A program made the translations under genes and the position numbers. Shown piece by piece: positions 24,584-33,088 of a stretch of 64,000 nt of DNA. How positions within the stretch are numbered: position 1 is the stretch's first letter; every line of letters begins with the position of its first letter. The stretch is from positions 124,001-188,000 of the forward strand of contig NZ_JBKOPS010000006.1 in assembly GCF_047272945.1 (NCBI RefSeq), read 5' to 3'. Below the pieces are notes generated by a model. That model was not told where the DNA came from. It searched no databases and worked only from the letters and a program-made list of their open reading frames with translations. The DNA comes from Rubrolithibacter danxiaensis. GTDB taxonomy: Bacteria > Bacteroidota > Bacteroidia > Sphingobacteriales > Sphingobacteriaceae.

Positions 24584-26053
24584 ATGCAACTTGATCCCGA
24601 AAAATTCGTCGCTGAAGGTCTTACATACGACGATGTACTCTTAATACCAAATTACTCTGAAGTTTTACCTCGTGATGTAGATACCCGATCTTATCTTACA
24701 AAAAAAATTAGACTGAATGTTCCCATCGTTTCGGCTGCTATGGATACAGTAACCGAAGCTGAACTGGCAATTGCAATTGCCCAGGCCGGTGGAATTGGTA
24801 TTCTTCATAAGAATATGACCGTACAAAAGCAGGCTGAAGAAGTGAGAAAAGTGAAGCGTTCAGAAAGCGGAATGATTCAGGATCCTGTTACTCTAAACGA
24901 AACTGCTTCTGTTCAGGATGCTTTTAATATCATGCAGGAATACAGTATAGGAGGTATTCCGGTTATAAATTCTGAGAACAAGCTCGTTGGAATTATTACT
25001 AACAGGGATCTGCGTTTTCAAAAAGATATGAAACGTCCTGTAAGAGAAGTAATGACAAAAGATAACCTGGTAACGGCGCCTCAGGGAACAGACTTGTTGC
25101 AGGCAGAAGTAATATTGCAGGATTATAAAATTGAAAAACTTCCGGTTGTAGATTCGGACGGAAAACTGATAGGCTTAATCACTTTTAAGGATATTCAGAA
25201 GTTTAAAAATTATCCAAAGGCTTGTAAAGATGAACACGGCCGTTTACGTGTTGGTGCAGCTGTTGGAGTTGCTTCTGATAACATGGACAGGGTAGCGGCT
25301 TTAGTTGCTGCAGGTGTAGATGTTGTTACTGTTGATACAGCTCACGGCCATTCAAAAGGGGTAATCGACATGGTAAAAAACATCAAAAGCGTTTATCCGG
25401 ACTTGCAGGTAATAGCCGGAAATATAGCAACTGCAGAAGCGGCGCTTGCACTTGCAGATGCCGGTGCTGATGCTGTAAAAGTTGGAATAGGTCCGGGGTC
25501 AATCTGTACAACACGGATTATTGCCGGTGTTGGAGTTCCACAACTATACGCTGTTTACGAATGTGCAAAAGCACTGAAGGGAAGAAATGTGCCGGTAATA
25601 GCTGATGGCGGTATTAAACAAACCGGAGATATTGTAAAAGCAATTGCTGCCGGAGCAAGTTCTGTTATGGCCGGATCACTGTTCGCCGGTGTTGAAGAAT
25701 CGCCGGGCGAAACTATTATATATGAAGGCCGGAAGTTTAAATCATACAGAGGAATGGGATCGGTTGAAGCCATGTCTAAGGGCTCTAAAGACCGATACTT
25801 TCAGGACGAAACTGACATAGTTACCAAGCTGGTACCGGAAGGAATAGTAGGACGAGTTCCTTATAAGGGAACATTGGCTGAAGTTATCTTTCAATATGTG
25901 GGAGGTTTACGTGCAGGAATGCATTATTGCGGTGCTGCTACTATTGAGGATTTGCAAAAAGCACGTTTTGTACGAATAACTGCGGCCGGTATGCGTGAAA
26001 GTCATCCACATGATATTACCATAACGAAAGAAGCACCTAATTATACCCGCTAA
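24584..26053 (+). CDS. guaB: Inosine-5'-monophosphate dehydrogenase
   Basis: The 489-residue enzyme has the TIM-barrel catalytic core split by two CBS domains (about residues 95-205). The catalytic cysteine is Cys308 in GIGPGSICTTRI, and the flap RGMGSVEAM and the end GMRESHPHDITITKEAPNY are typical. It oxidises IMP to XMP with NAD+ in guanine nucleotide synthesis. The CBS pair usually binds ATP/GTP for allosteric control. It is monocistronic with a terminator. Confidence 0.98.
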   Translation: MQLDPEKFVAEGLTYDDVLLIPNYSEVLPRDVDTRSYLTKKIRLNVPIVSAAMDTVTEAELAIAIAQAGGIGILHKNMTVQKQAEEVRKVKRSESGMIQDPVTLNETASVQDAFNIMQEYSIGGIPVINSENKLVGIITNRDLRFQKDMKRPVREVMTKDNLVTAPQGTDLLQAEVILQDYKIEKLPVVDSDGKLIGLITFKDIQKFKNYPKACKDEHGRLRVGAAVGVASDNMDRVAALVAAGVDVVTVDTAHGHSKGVIDMVKNIKSVYPDLQVIAGNIATAEAALALADAGADAVKVGIGPGSICTTRIIAGVGVPQLYAVYECAKALKGRNVPVIADGGIKQTGDIVKAIAAGASSVMAGSLFAGVEESPGETIIYEGRKFKSYRGMGSVEAMSKGSKDRYFQDETDIVTKLVPEGIVGRVPYKGTLAEVIFQYVGGLRAGMHYCGAATIEDLQKARFVRITAAGMRESHPHDITITKEAPNYTR

Positions 26054-26075
26054 TTCTTTTAAAATAAAAATTGTT

Positions 26076-26116
26076 AAAAGCTTGTGAAGTTAATCCTTTA
26101 CAAGCTTTTGTTTTTA
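26076..26116 (+). terminator. Terminator of guaB
   Basis: AAAAGCTTGT pairs with ACAAGCTTTT, followed by GTTTTTATT. Confidence 0.8.
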
Positions 26117-26320
26117 TTAGTGCATATATTGTCCTAAAATGTATTCCGTTTTATTATACAACATGTGTATTTTGAAGTACAATAGTGCGGATTTCTCCCC
26201 TTTTTATTCTAATTGTTAGAGCTTTTTAATTGCTGGCACACGCTTTGTAATAAAATAAATGCGGAAATTTGTTTTAATCTTCAGAACCCCTTGAAACACT
26301 CAAGGGGTTCTGGCTTTTTA
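26117..26320 (+). other. Gene-free stretch ending in a strong hairpin (possible small RNA)
   Basis: No open frame is evident in this 200-bp interval. It ends with a perfect 13-bp stem, CAGAACCCCTTGA (26282-26294) and TCAAGGGGTTCTG (26300-26312) with loop AACAC, followed by GCTTTTTA. guaB already has its own terminator upstream, so this second hairpin has no coding gene to end. It may terminate a small RNA or be a backup. No clear TAnnTTTG promoter is seen inside. Confidence 0.35.
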
Positions 26321-26373
26321 GTGTTCAGTGATCTTGTGCTGAAACTTTTAATAGTGCAACTTGTACTTTATTT

Positions 26374-26649
26374 ATGAAAGCAACCGAACTAAAATCTCTG
26401 ATAAATCCACTTATAAATTACAATGTAGCTACCGATCCTCATGGTGTAATTCAGTTACAGGGAAGCGACCTGATAATAGATATACATTGTGACTGCGGCC
26501 ATGTAAGTCATTTAGAAGGGAATAATATTTACTTTTTAAAGTGTCCTTCGTGTAAAACATTGTACGAGCTAAACAGTTACGTTCAGCTAATAAAGAGAAA
26601 CGATATTACAGAAGCACAGGCTTTTGAGGTAAAAGATCCGGAGTTGTAA
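26374..26649 (+). CDS. Small zinc-ribbon-like protein
   Basis: This 91-residue protein has two cysteine pairs, CDCGH (about 49-53) and CPSC (about 66-69), separated by a short strand. That is enough for one zinc ribbon. The rest is beta-rich (IQLQGSDLIIDIHC) with an acidic tail. No family is recognised. It stands 82 bp before the PhyH gene on the same strand. Confidence 0.65.
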   Translation: MKATELKSLINPLINYNVATDPHGVIQLQGSDLIIDIHCDCGHVSHLEGNNIYFLKCPSCKTLYELNSYVQLIKRNDITEAQAFEVKDPEL

Positions 26650-26731
26650 TTTCTCCTTCTTTATATCCCGCAGAAAATTTAAATTGAAATATGATTGGTT
26701 ATCTTACTGATCATCATTTTAATATTGAAGT

Positions 26732-27583
26732 ATGTTAACATTAACACAATCGCAAGTTGATCTGTATCATAAAAACGGATATTTTATCGTAAAACAGTTT
26801 TGCAGCAAGGCAGAAGTTGAAAAGCTTTATAAAACGGCGCTTGACGATAATGCAATGCAAAATAATGCACTGGATTTGAATGATCAGTCTGGGAAGAAAA
26901 CAAAGCTTTCCCTATGGTTTACACCAGGTAATGATGTGTTCGGGTATTTAACGCGGTCGCAAAAGATGGTAAATTCGGTAAAGCAATTGCTTGGAGAGGG
27001 AGCTCCGGTTTGCCATTTTCATTCTAAGCTGATGCAGAAGGAACCCCACGTTGGTGGCGCATGGGAGTGGCACCAGGATTATGGATACTGGTATAAAAAC
27101 CAGTTTATGTTTCCCGACCAACTGATCAGTGTTATGATTGCATTAACTCCGGCAACAAAAGAGAATGGTTGCTTACAGGTTATAAAAGGTTCGCATAAAA
27201 TGGGCAGGGTTAATCACGGATTTGCCGGCGAGCAGGTGGGGGCTGATATGGAGATGGTAAACAATGCCTTAAAAACAATGGAACTTGTTTTTGTTGAGTT
27301 GGAACCGGGCGACGCGTTGTTTTTTCATAGCAATATTCTTCATCGTTCAGAAGCAAATCTGTCCGACTATCCAAGATGGTCTGTTATTTCCTGTTATAGT
27401 TTACAATCAAATTTAGCTTATAATGAAACCTCCACTTCCTGGAAAACGCCTGTTCAGATTGTTCCGGATAATGCAGTATTAGAATGGGAAGCGGAATCTT
27501 TATCCAAGGCAGATTTCCTTAAAAAAGAAAACGATCCTGCCCTGAAAGAAACCGGCTGGGAAAATGAGGTAAAAGCAAAATAA
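26732..27583 (+). CDS. Phytanoyl-CoA dioxygenase (PhyH) family protein
   Basis: This 283-residue protein belongs to the Fe(II)/2-oxoglutarate oxygenases. The iron ligands are visible as His-x-Asp in WEWHQDYGYW and a distal His in LFFHSNILHRSEAN, with a following Arg (YPRWSVISCY) for 2-oxoglutarate. Such enzymes hydroxylate small molecules or lipids. The substrate is unknown and there is no pathway context. It converges with the lipoprotein gene with only 5 bp between. Confidence 0.88.
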   Translation: MLTLTQSQVDLYHKNGYFIVKQFCSKAEVEKLYKTALDDNAMQNNALDLNDQSGKKTKLSLWFTPGNDVFGYLTRSQKMVNSVKQLLGEGAPVCHFHSKLMQKEPHVGGAWEWHQDYGYWYKNQFMFPDQLISVMIALTPATKENGCLQVIKGSHKMGRVNHGFAGEQVGADMEMVNNALKTMELVFVELEPGDALFFHSNILHRSEANLSDYPRWSVISCYSLQSNLAYNETSTSWKTPVQIVPDNAVLEWEAESLSKADFLKKENDPALKETGWENEVKAK

Positions 27584-27588
27584 TATGC

Positions 27589-28044
27589 TTATTTAATTTC
27601 GCTCCAGTCTTCATAATCGTACATAACTCCTTGAGACTTAAATACCATTACTGTACTTAAACTCTGGCCTCCCGCAACAATAATATCTTTATAGCTGTAT
27701 CGACCGTTATTGCTTTCATCCGTACCCGAGCGTATTTGAACAGCTAAAATATACGTTCCTGCTTCAACTTCTTTCGTAATTGCAGGTTTGTCTAAAGTAG
27801 TAAATTCAGAAAGAGAATGTTTCGGACCGAATTCTTCCAGCGTTAATCCGTCTTCCAGATCTTCCCGCTGATCTTCTTTTAAAAGGAAAAAATCACAATT
27901 TACAGGCAGCGAATTCCCCGAATCATCTTTTATAAAAGTAGATATACTGATAGTTCCTTTTGCAGGGCCAGCATCTTCGTCTTTACTGCATCCGGAAAAT
28001 AAAACAGGCAATAACAATAAGAGTAATAAGATTTTATTTTTCAT
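27589..28044 (-). CDS. Lipoprotein of unknown function
   Basis: This 151-residue product has a lipoprotein signal peptide, a leucine-rich core (KILLLLLLLPVLF) and lipobox FSGC with Cys at about residue 19, followed by SKDEDAG. The acidic residues after the cysteine fit surface export in Bacteroidota (inference). The mature part is beta-rich (GTISISTFIKDDSGNSLPVNCDFFLL) and resembles a small Ig- or transthyretin-like domain. Partners are not apparent. Confidence 0.75.
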   Translation of the reverse strand: MKNKILLLLLLLPVLFSGCSKDEDAGPAKGTISISTFIKDDSGNSLPVNCDFFLLKEDQREDLEDGLTLEEFGPKHSLSEFTTLDKPAITKEVEAGTYILAVQIRSGTDESNNGRYSYKDIIVAGGQSLSTVMVFKSQGVMYDYEDWSEIK

Positions 28045-28132
28045 AAATGAAGGGCAGTTTGGTTTATTATAAGAGATTTGTAATTGACGGTTTCCGATAA
28101 ATAAATCTCAATATAAAAATTTACATTTAAAA

Positions 28133-28741
28133 ATGGATGTCAGCTTTGCCTATTTTCTGGAAATTGCAGGTATTGTTGTTTTTACTATTTCAGGTGCATT
28201 CTCCGCAATGCAGAAACGTTTTGATGCTTTCGGAGTACTGATTATCGGTTTTGTAACCTCAACCGGTGGCGGTACTATTCGGGACGTACTGATAGGACAA
28301 ACGCCTGTAACCTGGATGAAGGAAATTAATACTCCTTTGATTATTCTGGTTACAGTGATTGTTACCCTTTTCTTTAAACATTATATAAAAAGTTTAAAGA
28401 TTACCCTTTTTGTTTTTGATGCCCTGGGATTAGGGCTGTTTACCATTACAGGAATTCAAAAAGGAATAAATGCAGGGCTTGATCCTGGAATTTGTATTAT
28501 ATTAGGAACCATTACCGGAAGCTTTGGAGGTGTTCTTCGTGATATTCTATTAAATAATATCCCAATTATATTTAGAAAAGAGATTTATGCAACCGCTTGT
28601 ATTGTAGGCGGAATCATTTACTTTACTCTTATTCCATTTGTGGATAAAGACTTATCGAAGATAATTGCTATACTGATAGTTTTCGGAATAAGGATTGTTG
28701 CTGTGCGGTATAATTTAAGTATGCCGAAGTTTTATGCGTAA
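28133..28741 (+). CDS. TRIC/YadS-family membrane protein (UPF0126)
   Basis: The 202-residue protein has about seven hydrophobic helices and the family's paired motifs TSTGGGTIRDVLIG and GSFGGVLRDILLN, showing the internal duplication typical of trimeric intracellular cation channel homologues. It sits in the inner membrane and may conduct cations or small substrates such as glycine, based on work on related proteins. It is followed 24 bp later by a YitT protein. Confidence 0.88.
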   Translation: MDVSFAYFLEIAGIVVFTISGAFSAMQKRFDAFGVLIIGFVTSTGGGTIRDVLIGQTPVTWMKEINTPLIILVTVIVTLFFKHYIKSLKITLFVFDALGLGLFTITGIQKGINAGLDPGICIILGTITGSFGGVLRDILLNNIPIIFRKEIYATACIVGGIIYFTLIPFVDKDLSKIIAILIVFGIRIVAVRYNLSMPKFYA

Positions 28742-28765
28742 ATTTTGAACTGATAATAAGTAAGA

Positions 28766-29626
28766 ATGAGGATAAAAGAAACTTTAAGAGATTTTACACT
28801 TGTGATATTAGGTATATTTTCTGCGGCTATGGGATTAAAAGGATTTTTACTTTCGAGCCGTTTTATAGATGGAGGAGTTACCGGAATTTCTATGCTTCTT
28901 GCAGATATTATTAATGTTCCGATTGCAGTGTTGATATTTATTATCAATGTTCCTTTTTTATTGCTGGGTTACCGGCAAATGGGAATTTCTTTTGCCTTTA
29001 AAAGTGCTGCAGCAATAGCAGGTTTATCCCTTTGTCTGGCATTTGTACATTTTCCCGACGTTACGCCTGATAAATTACTCACTGCGATATTTGGAGGTGT
29101 TTTTATCGGGGTTGGAATTGGCTTGGCTATGCGGGGAGGAGCAGTTCTGGATGGAACGGAAATAGCGGCTGTGCTATTAAGCCGGAAAGCGCATGTCTTA
29201 AAAGTAAGTGATATAATTTTAATTTTAAACGTTGTTATCTTTTCTGCGGCGGCATTTTTTCTCGGAATAGAATCTGCGTTATATTCCATCCTCACCTATA
29301 TCGCAGCATCTAAAATGCTGGATTTTATTCTGAACGGAATTGAGCAGAATACCGGAGTAACCATTGTTTCAACAAAAAGTGAACAGATACGAGTAGTAAT
29401 TACCGAAAAATTAGGACGTGGAGTAACTATCTATCAGGGTAAAAGCGGATTCGGTAAAAATGGTAGAAAAAATGATCCGAGGGATATCATCTTCACAGTA
29501 GCAACCCGACTTGAAATTCCGGCAATAAAAAAAGAAGTACTAAATATTGACCCCGCAGCTTTTATTGTACAGCACAGTGTAGATGACACAACCGGTGGAT
29601 TGCTTAAAAAGAAAGCGCTGCATTAA
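28766..29626 (+). CDS. YitT-family membrane protein with DUF2179 domain
   Basis: The 286-residue protein has five or six transmembrane helices with the family signatures GLKGFLLSSRFIDGGVTGISM and GIGLAMRGGAVLDGTEIAAVLLS. A cytoplasmic C-terminal DUF2179 domain follows (GVTIYQGKSGFGKNGRKNDPRDIIFTVATRLEIPAIKKEV). Function is unknown. A second, clearly related copy is at 45607-46491 on the other strand. Confidence 0.88.
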   Translation: MRIKETLRDFTLVILGIFSAAMGLKGFLLSSRFIDGGVTGISMLLADIINVPIAVLIFIINVPFLLLGYRQMGISFAFKSAAAIAGLSLCLAFVHFPDVTPDKLLTAIFGGVFIGVGIGLAMRGGAVLDGTEIAAVLLSRKAHVLKVSDIILILNVVIFSAAAFFLGIESALYSILTYIAASKMLDFILNGIEQNTGVTIVSTKSEQIRVVITEKLGRGVTIYQGKSGFGKNGRKNDPRDIIFTVATRLEIPAIKKEVLNIDPAAFIVQHSVDDTTGGLLKKKALH

Positions 29627-29800
29627 TAAAATTGGAACATCAAAATAAACCCTCTCTAAACACTAAAATAAATAGTATTCGTGGTGTATGATGTTTTAAT
29701 AAGGTAGCAGGATCAATATCGAATTCAATACCTTACCTCCCGGATTAAGAAGATAAACTTTCCAAATAGTATAATGTTAGTATTTGAAAAATAAAGTGTT
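29627..29800. other. Intergenic stretch with a loose inverted repeat
   Basis: No gene is seen. TAAGGTA (29700-29706) and TACCTTA (29729-29735) form 7-bp arms around a 22-bp loop. No TAnnTTTG box precedes the DinB gene. Confidence 0.3.
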
Positions 29801-30307
29801 ATGATACTGCAATCTTTAAAAACTGAATTTGAACACGAAGTTAACAACACGAGAAAATTGCTGCAGGCTGTACCTAAAAAAGATTTGGATTATAAACCCT
29901 CGCCAGTTTCATGGACGATGGGTGAGCTCGCTCAACACATTGCTACCATATATTACTGGTATGTAGGAACACTTACCAAAGATACATACGATATGGCTGC
30001 CGATCATCTTGAACGCGGTGAACCGGGAGATATTAAAGCTACTCTTGACCTTTTCGAGAAAAACGTTGAAAGAGCCCGGGAAGCATTGGAATCAATAACA
30101 GAAGAAAGTTTAGAGGCTCTGTGGACAATGAAAGTCGGAGATCATGTCGTGCTTGGTCCGATGCCAAGGAGTGTTGTGGTTCGTAGTTTTCTTTTCAATC
30201 ATATTTATCACCATCGCGGCGAAATGATCGTCTATCTGCGTGCCACCGGCAATAAAGTACCAGGCCTTTACGGGCCAACTTTTGAAGAATCCGTTGTGCG
30301 TAGTTAA
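29801..30307 (+). CDS. DinB-family protein
   Basis: The 168-residue four-helix bundle has the metal-site histidines of DinB/YfiT proteins: LAQHIATIYYW and FLFNHIYHHRGEMIVYLRATG. Family members are metal-dependent thiol transferases or hydrolases, but for most the substrate is unknown. It is the last chromosomal gene before the integrated element. A perfect palindrome CACTAATTAGTG lies downstream at 30331-30342. Confidence 0.85.
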   Translation: MILQSLKTEFEHEVNNTRKLLQAVPKKDLDYKPSPVSWTMGELAQHIATIYYWYVGTLTKDTYDMAADHLERGEPGDIKATLDLFEKNVERAREALESITEESLEALWTMKVGDHVVLGPMPRSVVVRSFLFNHIYHHRGEMIVYLRATGNKVPGLYGPTFEESVVRS

Positions 30308-30344
30308 ATGATCTGCAGAATTAAAATTCCCACTAATTAGTGTC

Positions 30345-30382
30345 ACCAAATAAAAAAAGCTGACCATTTTAGATCAGCTTTT
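30345..30382 (-). terminator. Displaced terminator of the tRNA-Gly/tRNA-Leu transcript
   Basis: AAAAGCTGACC (30355-30365) pairs with GATCAGCTTTT (30372-30382), 10 of 11 bp, with the T7 run on the minus strand. It directly adjoins the left copy of the tRNA-Leu 3' end. Before integration it would have followed tRNA-Leu, which is now 6.4 kb away. It may now end the DinB transcript weakly. Confidence 0.6.
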
Positions 30383-30397
30383 GTACTCGGGGCGGGA
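30382..30397. repeat. attL: left 16-bp copy of tRNA-Leu 3' end
   Basis: TGTACTCGGGGCGGGA is identical to 36804-36819, the 3' end of tRNA-Leu(TAA). The two copies bound the integrated element. Confidence 0.85.
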
Positions 30398-30514
30398 GTA
30401 TAATATTTTTATTTAGCTTTCCTCGATTATATGAAAAAGTGTCTTTAAAGTGCATATAAGCCAGATACAGAGTAAAGAAAAGCAAAAGGAAGACAAACTA
30501 TATTAAATAAAACC

Positions 30515-30532
30515 GTCCCCTAATACGTCCCC
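30515..30532. promoter_or_regulatory. Left paired integrase arm-type sites
   Basis: Two GTCCCC units (30515-30520 and 30527-30532) are spaced 12 bp start to start. The same pair with the same spacing occurs at the right end (36731-36748). They flank the attachment repeats as arm-type binding sites would. The second unit overlaps the expected -33 region of the integrase promoter. Confidence 0.6.
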
Positions 30533-30549
30533 TTTTATAGCCTAATGAT

Positions 30550-30557
30550 TATATTTG
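30550..30557 (+). promoter_or_regulatory. Promoter -7 box of the integrase gene
   Basis: TATATTTG matches the Bacteroidota consensus, 28 bp before the integrase start. Upstream arm sites suggest autoregulation by integrase. Confidence 0.55.
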
Positions 30558-30585
30558 TTTATATATCTCAGTATAAACCTGTACG

Positions 30586-31809
30586 ATGGCTAGTGTATCA
30601 TTTGTATTAAAAGAACCAACCTCCACTAAGGAAACATTGGTTTATCTATTATTCCGTTTCAACAACCAAAGATTAAAACTCTCAACTTCTGAAAAGATTT
30701 TGCCAAAACTTTGGAATGCCGAAAAACAAAGAGCCAAAATAACTAAGCAAAACGAAGAGTATTTTGAATTTAATTCCTCATTGGATAAATGGGAAACTAC
30801 TATAAAAAACATTTTTAGAAAGCTATTAAATGATGATAAAGTACCTACACCCGCTTTATTAAAAGATGAAATTGAAAAAGCATTTAATAAAAAACCGGCT
30901 GAAAAAAAATTGGAGTTTATGGATTTCGTAGCCGAATACATTAATAACTCGCCAAAAAGCCCTAATACCTTAAGAAATTACAAACAAGCACAACGGCAAT
31001 TAAAAGAGTTTTGCAAACAAAACAACGGGGAATTAAAATTTGAAAATATTACCCTTGATTTCTATAATGAGTTTATAAAATTCCTCACCCTTAGAAATTA
31101 TTCGCAAAACACTATAGGGAGTTTCGTTAAGGACATTAAGATTTTTATGAACGAAGCAACCGACAGAGGGATTAATATGAATTTAGAATACCTAAATAAA
31201 CGCTTTAAGGTGCTTAATGACACTGTGGATACTGTGTACCTTACTAAAGATGAATTATCCCTTCTGCGGGCTTTAGATTTATCAGAGAATAAAAGATTGG
31301 AATCAGTGAGGGATTTGTTTATTGTAGGCTGTTATACAGGTTTAAGGTTTTCAGATTTAGCGAAATTGGATAAAAGCAACTTTATAAAAGACAATACCCA
31401 AATAAAGATAAAAACGCAAAAAACAGGGGAAACGGTTGTTATTCCGGTTCACCCTTTTGTAAAAGAAGTTTTTATTAAATACGGAAATAGTCTCCCTAAA
31501 GTAATCAGCAATCAAAAAATGAATGATTATTTGAAAGAGATTGGAAAACTTGCGGAACTAAAAGAAAATGTAATTATTGGCTCTATTCAGGGTGGGCGAA
31601 AAACTAACGAATCATTTTTAAAATATCAACTTTTAACTACCCATACAGCAAGGCGAAGCTTTGCTACAAATGCTTATTTGGCGGATATTCCGTCCATGGA
31701 TATAATGAAGATTACAGGGCATCGGTCGGAACGGTCTTTTATTAAATACATTAGAGTAACACAAGAACAAAATGCTAATAGGTTAATAAATCATCCTTTT
31801 TTTAAGTAG
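30586..31809 (+). CDS. int: Tyrosine recombinase (integrase)
   Basis: The 407-residue protein has an N-terminal arm-binding domain (about 1-100), a SAM-like core-binding domain (about 108-200) and a catalytic domain. The catalytic set is complete: Arg254 (TGLRFSDL), Lys279 or a neighbour, His353-x-x-Arg356 (HTARRSFATNAY), His379 (ITGHRS) and nucleophile Tyr388 (FIKYIRVT). It would integrate and excise the element at tRNA-Leu. It lies beside the left attachment site, at the end away from the tRNA. The next gene starts 1 bp after its stop. Confidence 0.96.
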   Translation: MASVSFVLKEPTSTKETLVYLLFRFNNQRLKLSTSEKILPKLWNAEKQRAKITKQNEEYFEFNSSLDKWETTIKNIFRKLLNDDKVPTPALLKDEIEKAFNKKPAEKKLEFMDFVAEYINNSPKSPNTLRNYKQAQRQLKEFCKQNNGELKFENITLDFYNEFIKFLTLRNYSQNTIGSFVKDIKIFMNEATDRGINMNLEYLNKRFKVLNDTVDTVYLTKDELSLLRALDLSENKRLESVRDLFIVGCYTGLRFSDLAKLDKSNFIKDNTQIKIKTQKTGETVVIPVHPFVKEVFIKYGNSLPKVISNQKMNDYLKEIGKLAELKENVIIGSIQGGRKTNESFLKYQLLTTHTARRSFATNAYLADIPSMDIMKITGHRSERSFIKYIRVTQEQNANRLINHPFFK

Positions 31810-31810
31810 T

Positions 31811-32698
31811 ATGACTTTATCAAAATTTACCGAATTAGAACTTCTTGAATTAAAGAAAGAATTCAAGGGCTTAACTTCGGTTAGAGACAAATACAAGTTT
31901 TGGCAAGAAAAATTAAACTTCCCTTACTATTTCACCTACACCCTAAATCACTCGGATATTTTTGACTTTTATTTTGAAGGCAAAACGCCCGAAGAAATCG
32001 AAATTTTAAATGAACTAATACTTGAAGAAGTAAGATTAAAAGGAACTTTAAAAATTGTTGATTCTGAAAAATTAGAAAGTGATTTATTAACAAAATTATC
32101 CGAGGCTGTAAAACCTTTCCCACTTCTCGAGGAAGAGCTAAAGAGGGTTAAATCAATTGTAGAAAAACAAGAGCAAAAAGCCGCTAAAACAAACATTCTT
32201 AATGCAGAAGAATACTCTCAGTCAAATTTTTTCTTAAACGGTTATCGGGAATATTATTTAAAAGGAAAAGAAGTGAGCCTTTCTACACAAAACTATAGTA
32301 CTCCAAACCTAATTTCTCTAATTAACGGCTGCGAAATTGCAAAGTATCAAACCTTTATAGAAGGGAAAATTAAAAACCCAGTAGGTAAAAGTTTGGCTAA
32401 TGAGCATGCAGAAACAAGTTTAAAACAACAGATTTTAATACTTCATTATTTAGGACTTTTAGAATCGTTTGAAACTTCCACTAATAAAAATAAAAGTCAT
32501 ATCATTTCTAAACTCCTAAACCGAAGCGAAACAAAAGTAAAAGCAGCACTAACCTATTTAGGGCATAACTCAGACCACAACCCGATAACTGTCTCTAATT
32601 TAGAAATAGTGGTTAGATTACTTGAAAAAACAGGGTTTGAAAATGCTGTAGCAAAAGCAAAAAACGATTTAACGAAAGCAAAAGAAAGAAAGAAGTAA
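31811..32698 (+). CDS. Mobile-element protein with RteC-like C-terminus
   Basis: The 295-residue protein has no membrane segment. The C-terminal 100 residues (KQQILILHYLGLLESFETSTNKNKSHIISKLLNRSETKVKAALTYLG) resemble the C-terminal region of RteC-type and related proteins common on Bacteroidota mobile elements. The first half is charged and helical. RteC regulates excision in conjugative transposons, and a similar regulatory role here is inferred from position between integrase and HTH gene. The match is by pattern recall and moderate at best. Confidence 0.55.
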   Translation: MTLSKFTELELLELKKEFKGLTSVRDKYKFWQEKLNFPYYFTYTLNHSDIFDFYFEGKTPEEIEILNELILEEVRLKGTLKIVDSEKLESDLLTKLSEAVKPFPLLEEELKRVKSIVEKQEQKAAKTNILNAEEYSQSNFFLNGYREYYLKGKEVSLSTQNYSTPNLISLINGCEIAKYQTFIEGKIKNPVGKSLANEHAETSLKQQILILHYLGLLESFETSTNKNKSHIISKLLNRSETKVKAALTYLGHNSDHNPITVSNLEIVVRLLEKTGFENAVAKAKNDLTKAKERKK

Positions 32699-32758
32699 CC
32701 CCTTTCTAACCCGTTACCCCTTAAATTCCGCTATTCTTTTGTGGCATAAAAAAAAATT

Positions 32759-33088
32759 ATGTCACAGATTATTCTTAATGGATTAACCACAGTACAACTC
32801 AGGGAGTTGTTTTGTGAAGCACTGAAAGAACATTTACAGTTCCCAAGTAAAAAGCAAAAGTTAGGTTTAGAAACTCCCGTTGAAGTTGATAACACTAATC
32901 TTTTAACAAGAGTAGAGACTGCTCAAATTCTTCAAATCTCGCTTCCTACTCTTAACACTTACACCAAAAGAGGCTTAATCAAGTCTTACCGTATCGGCTC
33001 CAAGATTCGATACAAGTTCGCGGAAATTGAAGAAGCATTAGTTTCCCGAAATTTCGGACAAATGAAGAAAGGAGGTCGTTGTGCATAA
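32759..33088 (+). CDS. HTH (excisionase/MerR-like) DNA-binding protein
   Basis: The 109-residue protein has a C-terminal winged-helix of the excisionase family (TRVETAQILQISLPTLNTYTKRGLIKSYRIGSKIRYKFAEIEEALVS). The N-terminal 50 residues begin with TTVQLRELFCEALKEHL, a layout seen in many Bacteroidota element-borne HTH proteins. It may act as recombination directionality factor or as repressor of rep. It overlaps the next gene by 8 bp. Confidence 0.82.
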   Translation: MSQIILNGLTTVQLRELFCEALKEHLQFPSKKQKLGLETPVEVDNTNLLTRVETAQILQISLPTLNTYTKRGLIKSYRIGSKIRYKFAEIEEALVSRNFGQMKKGGRCA

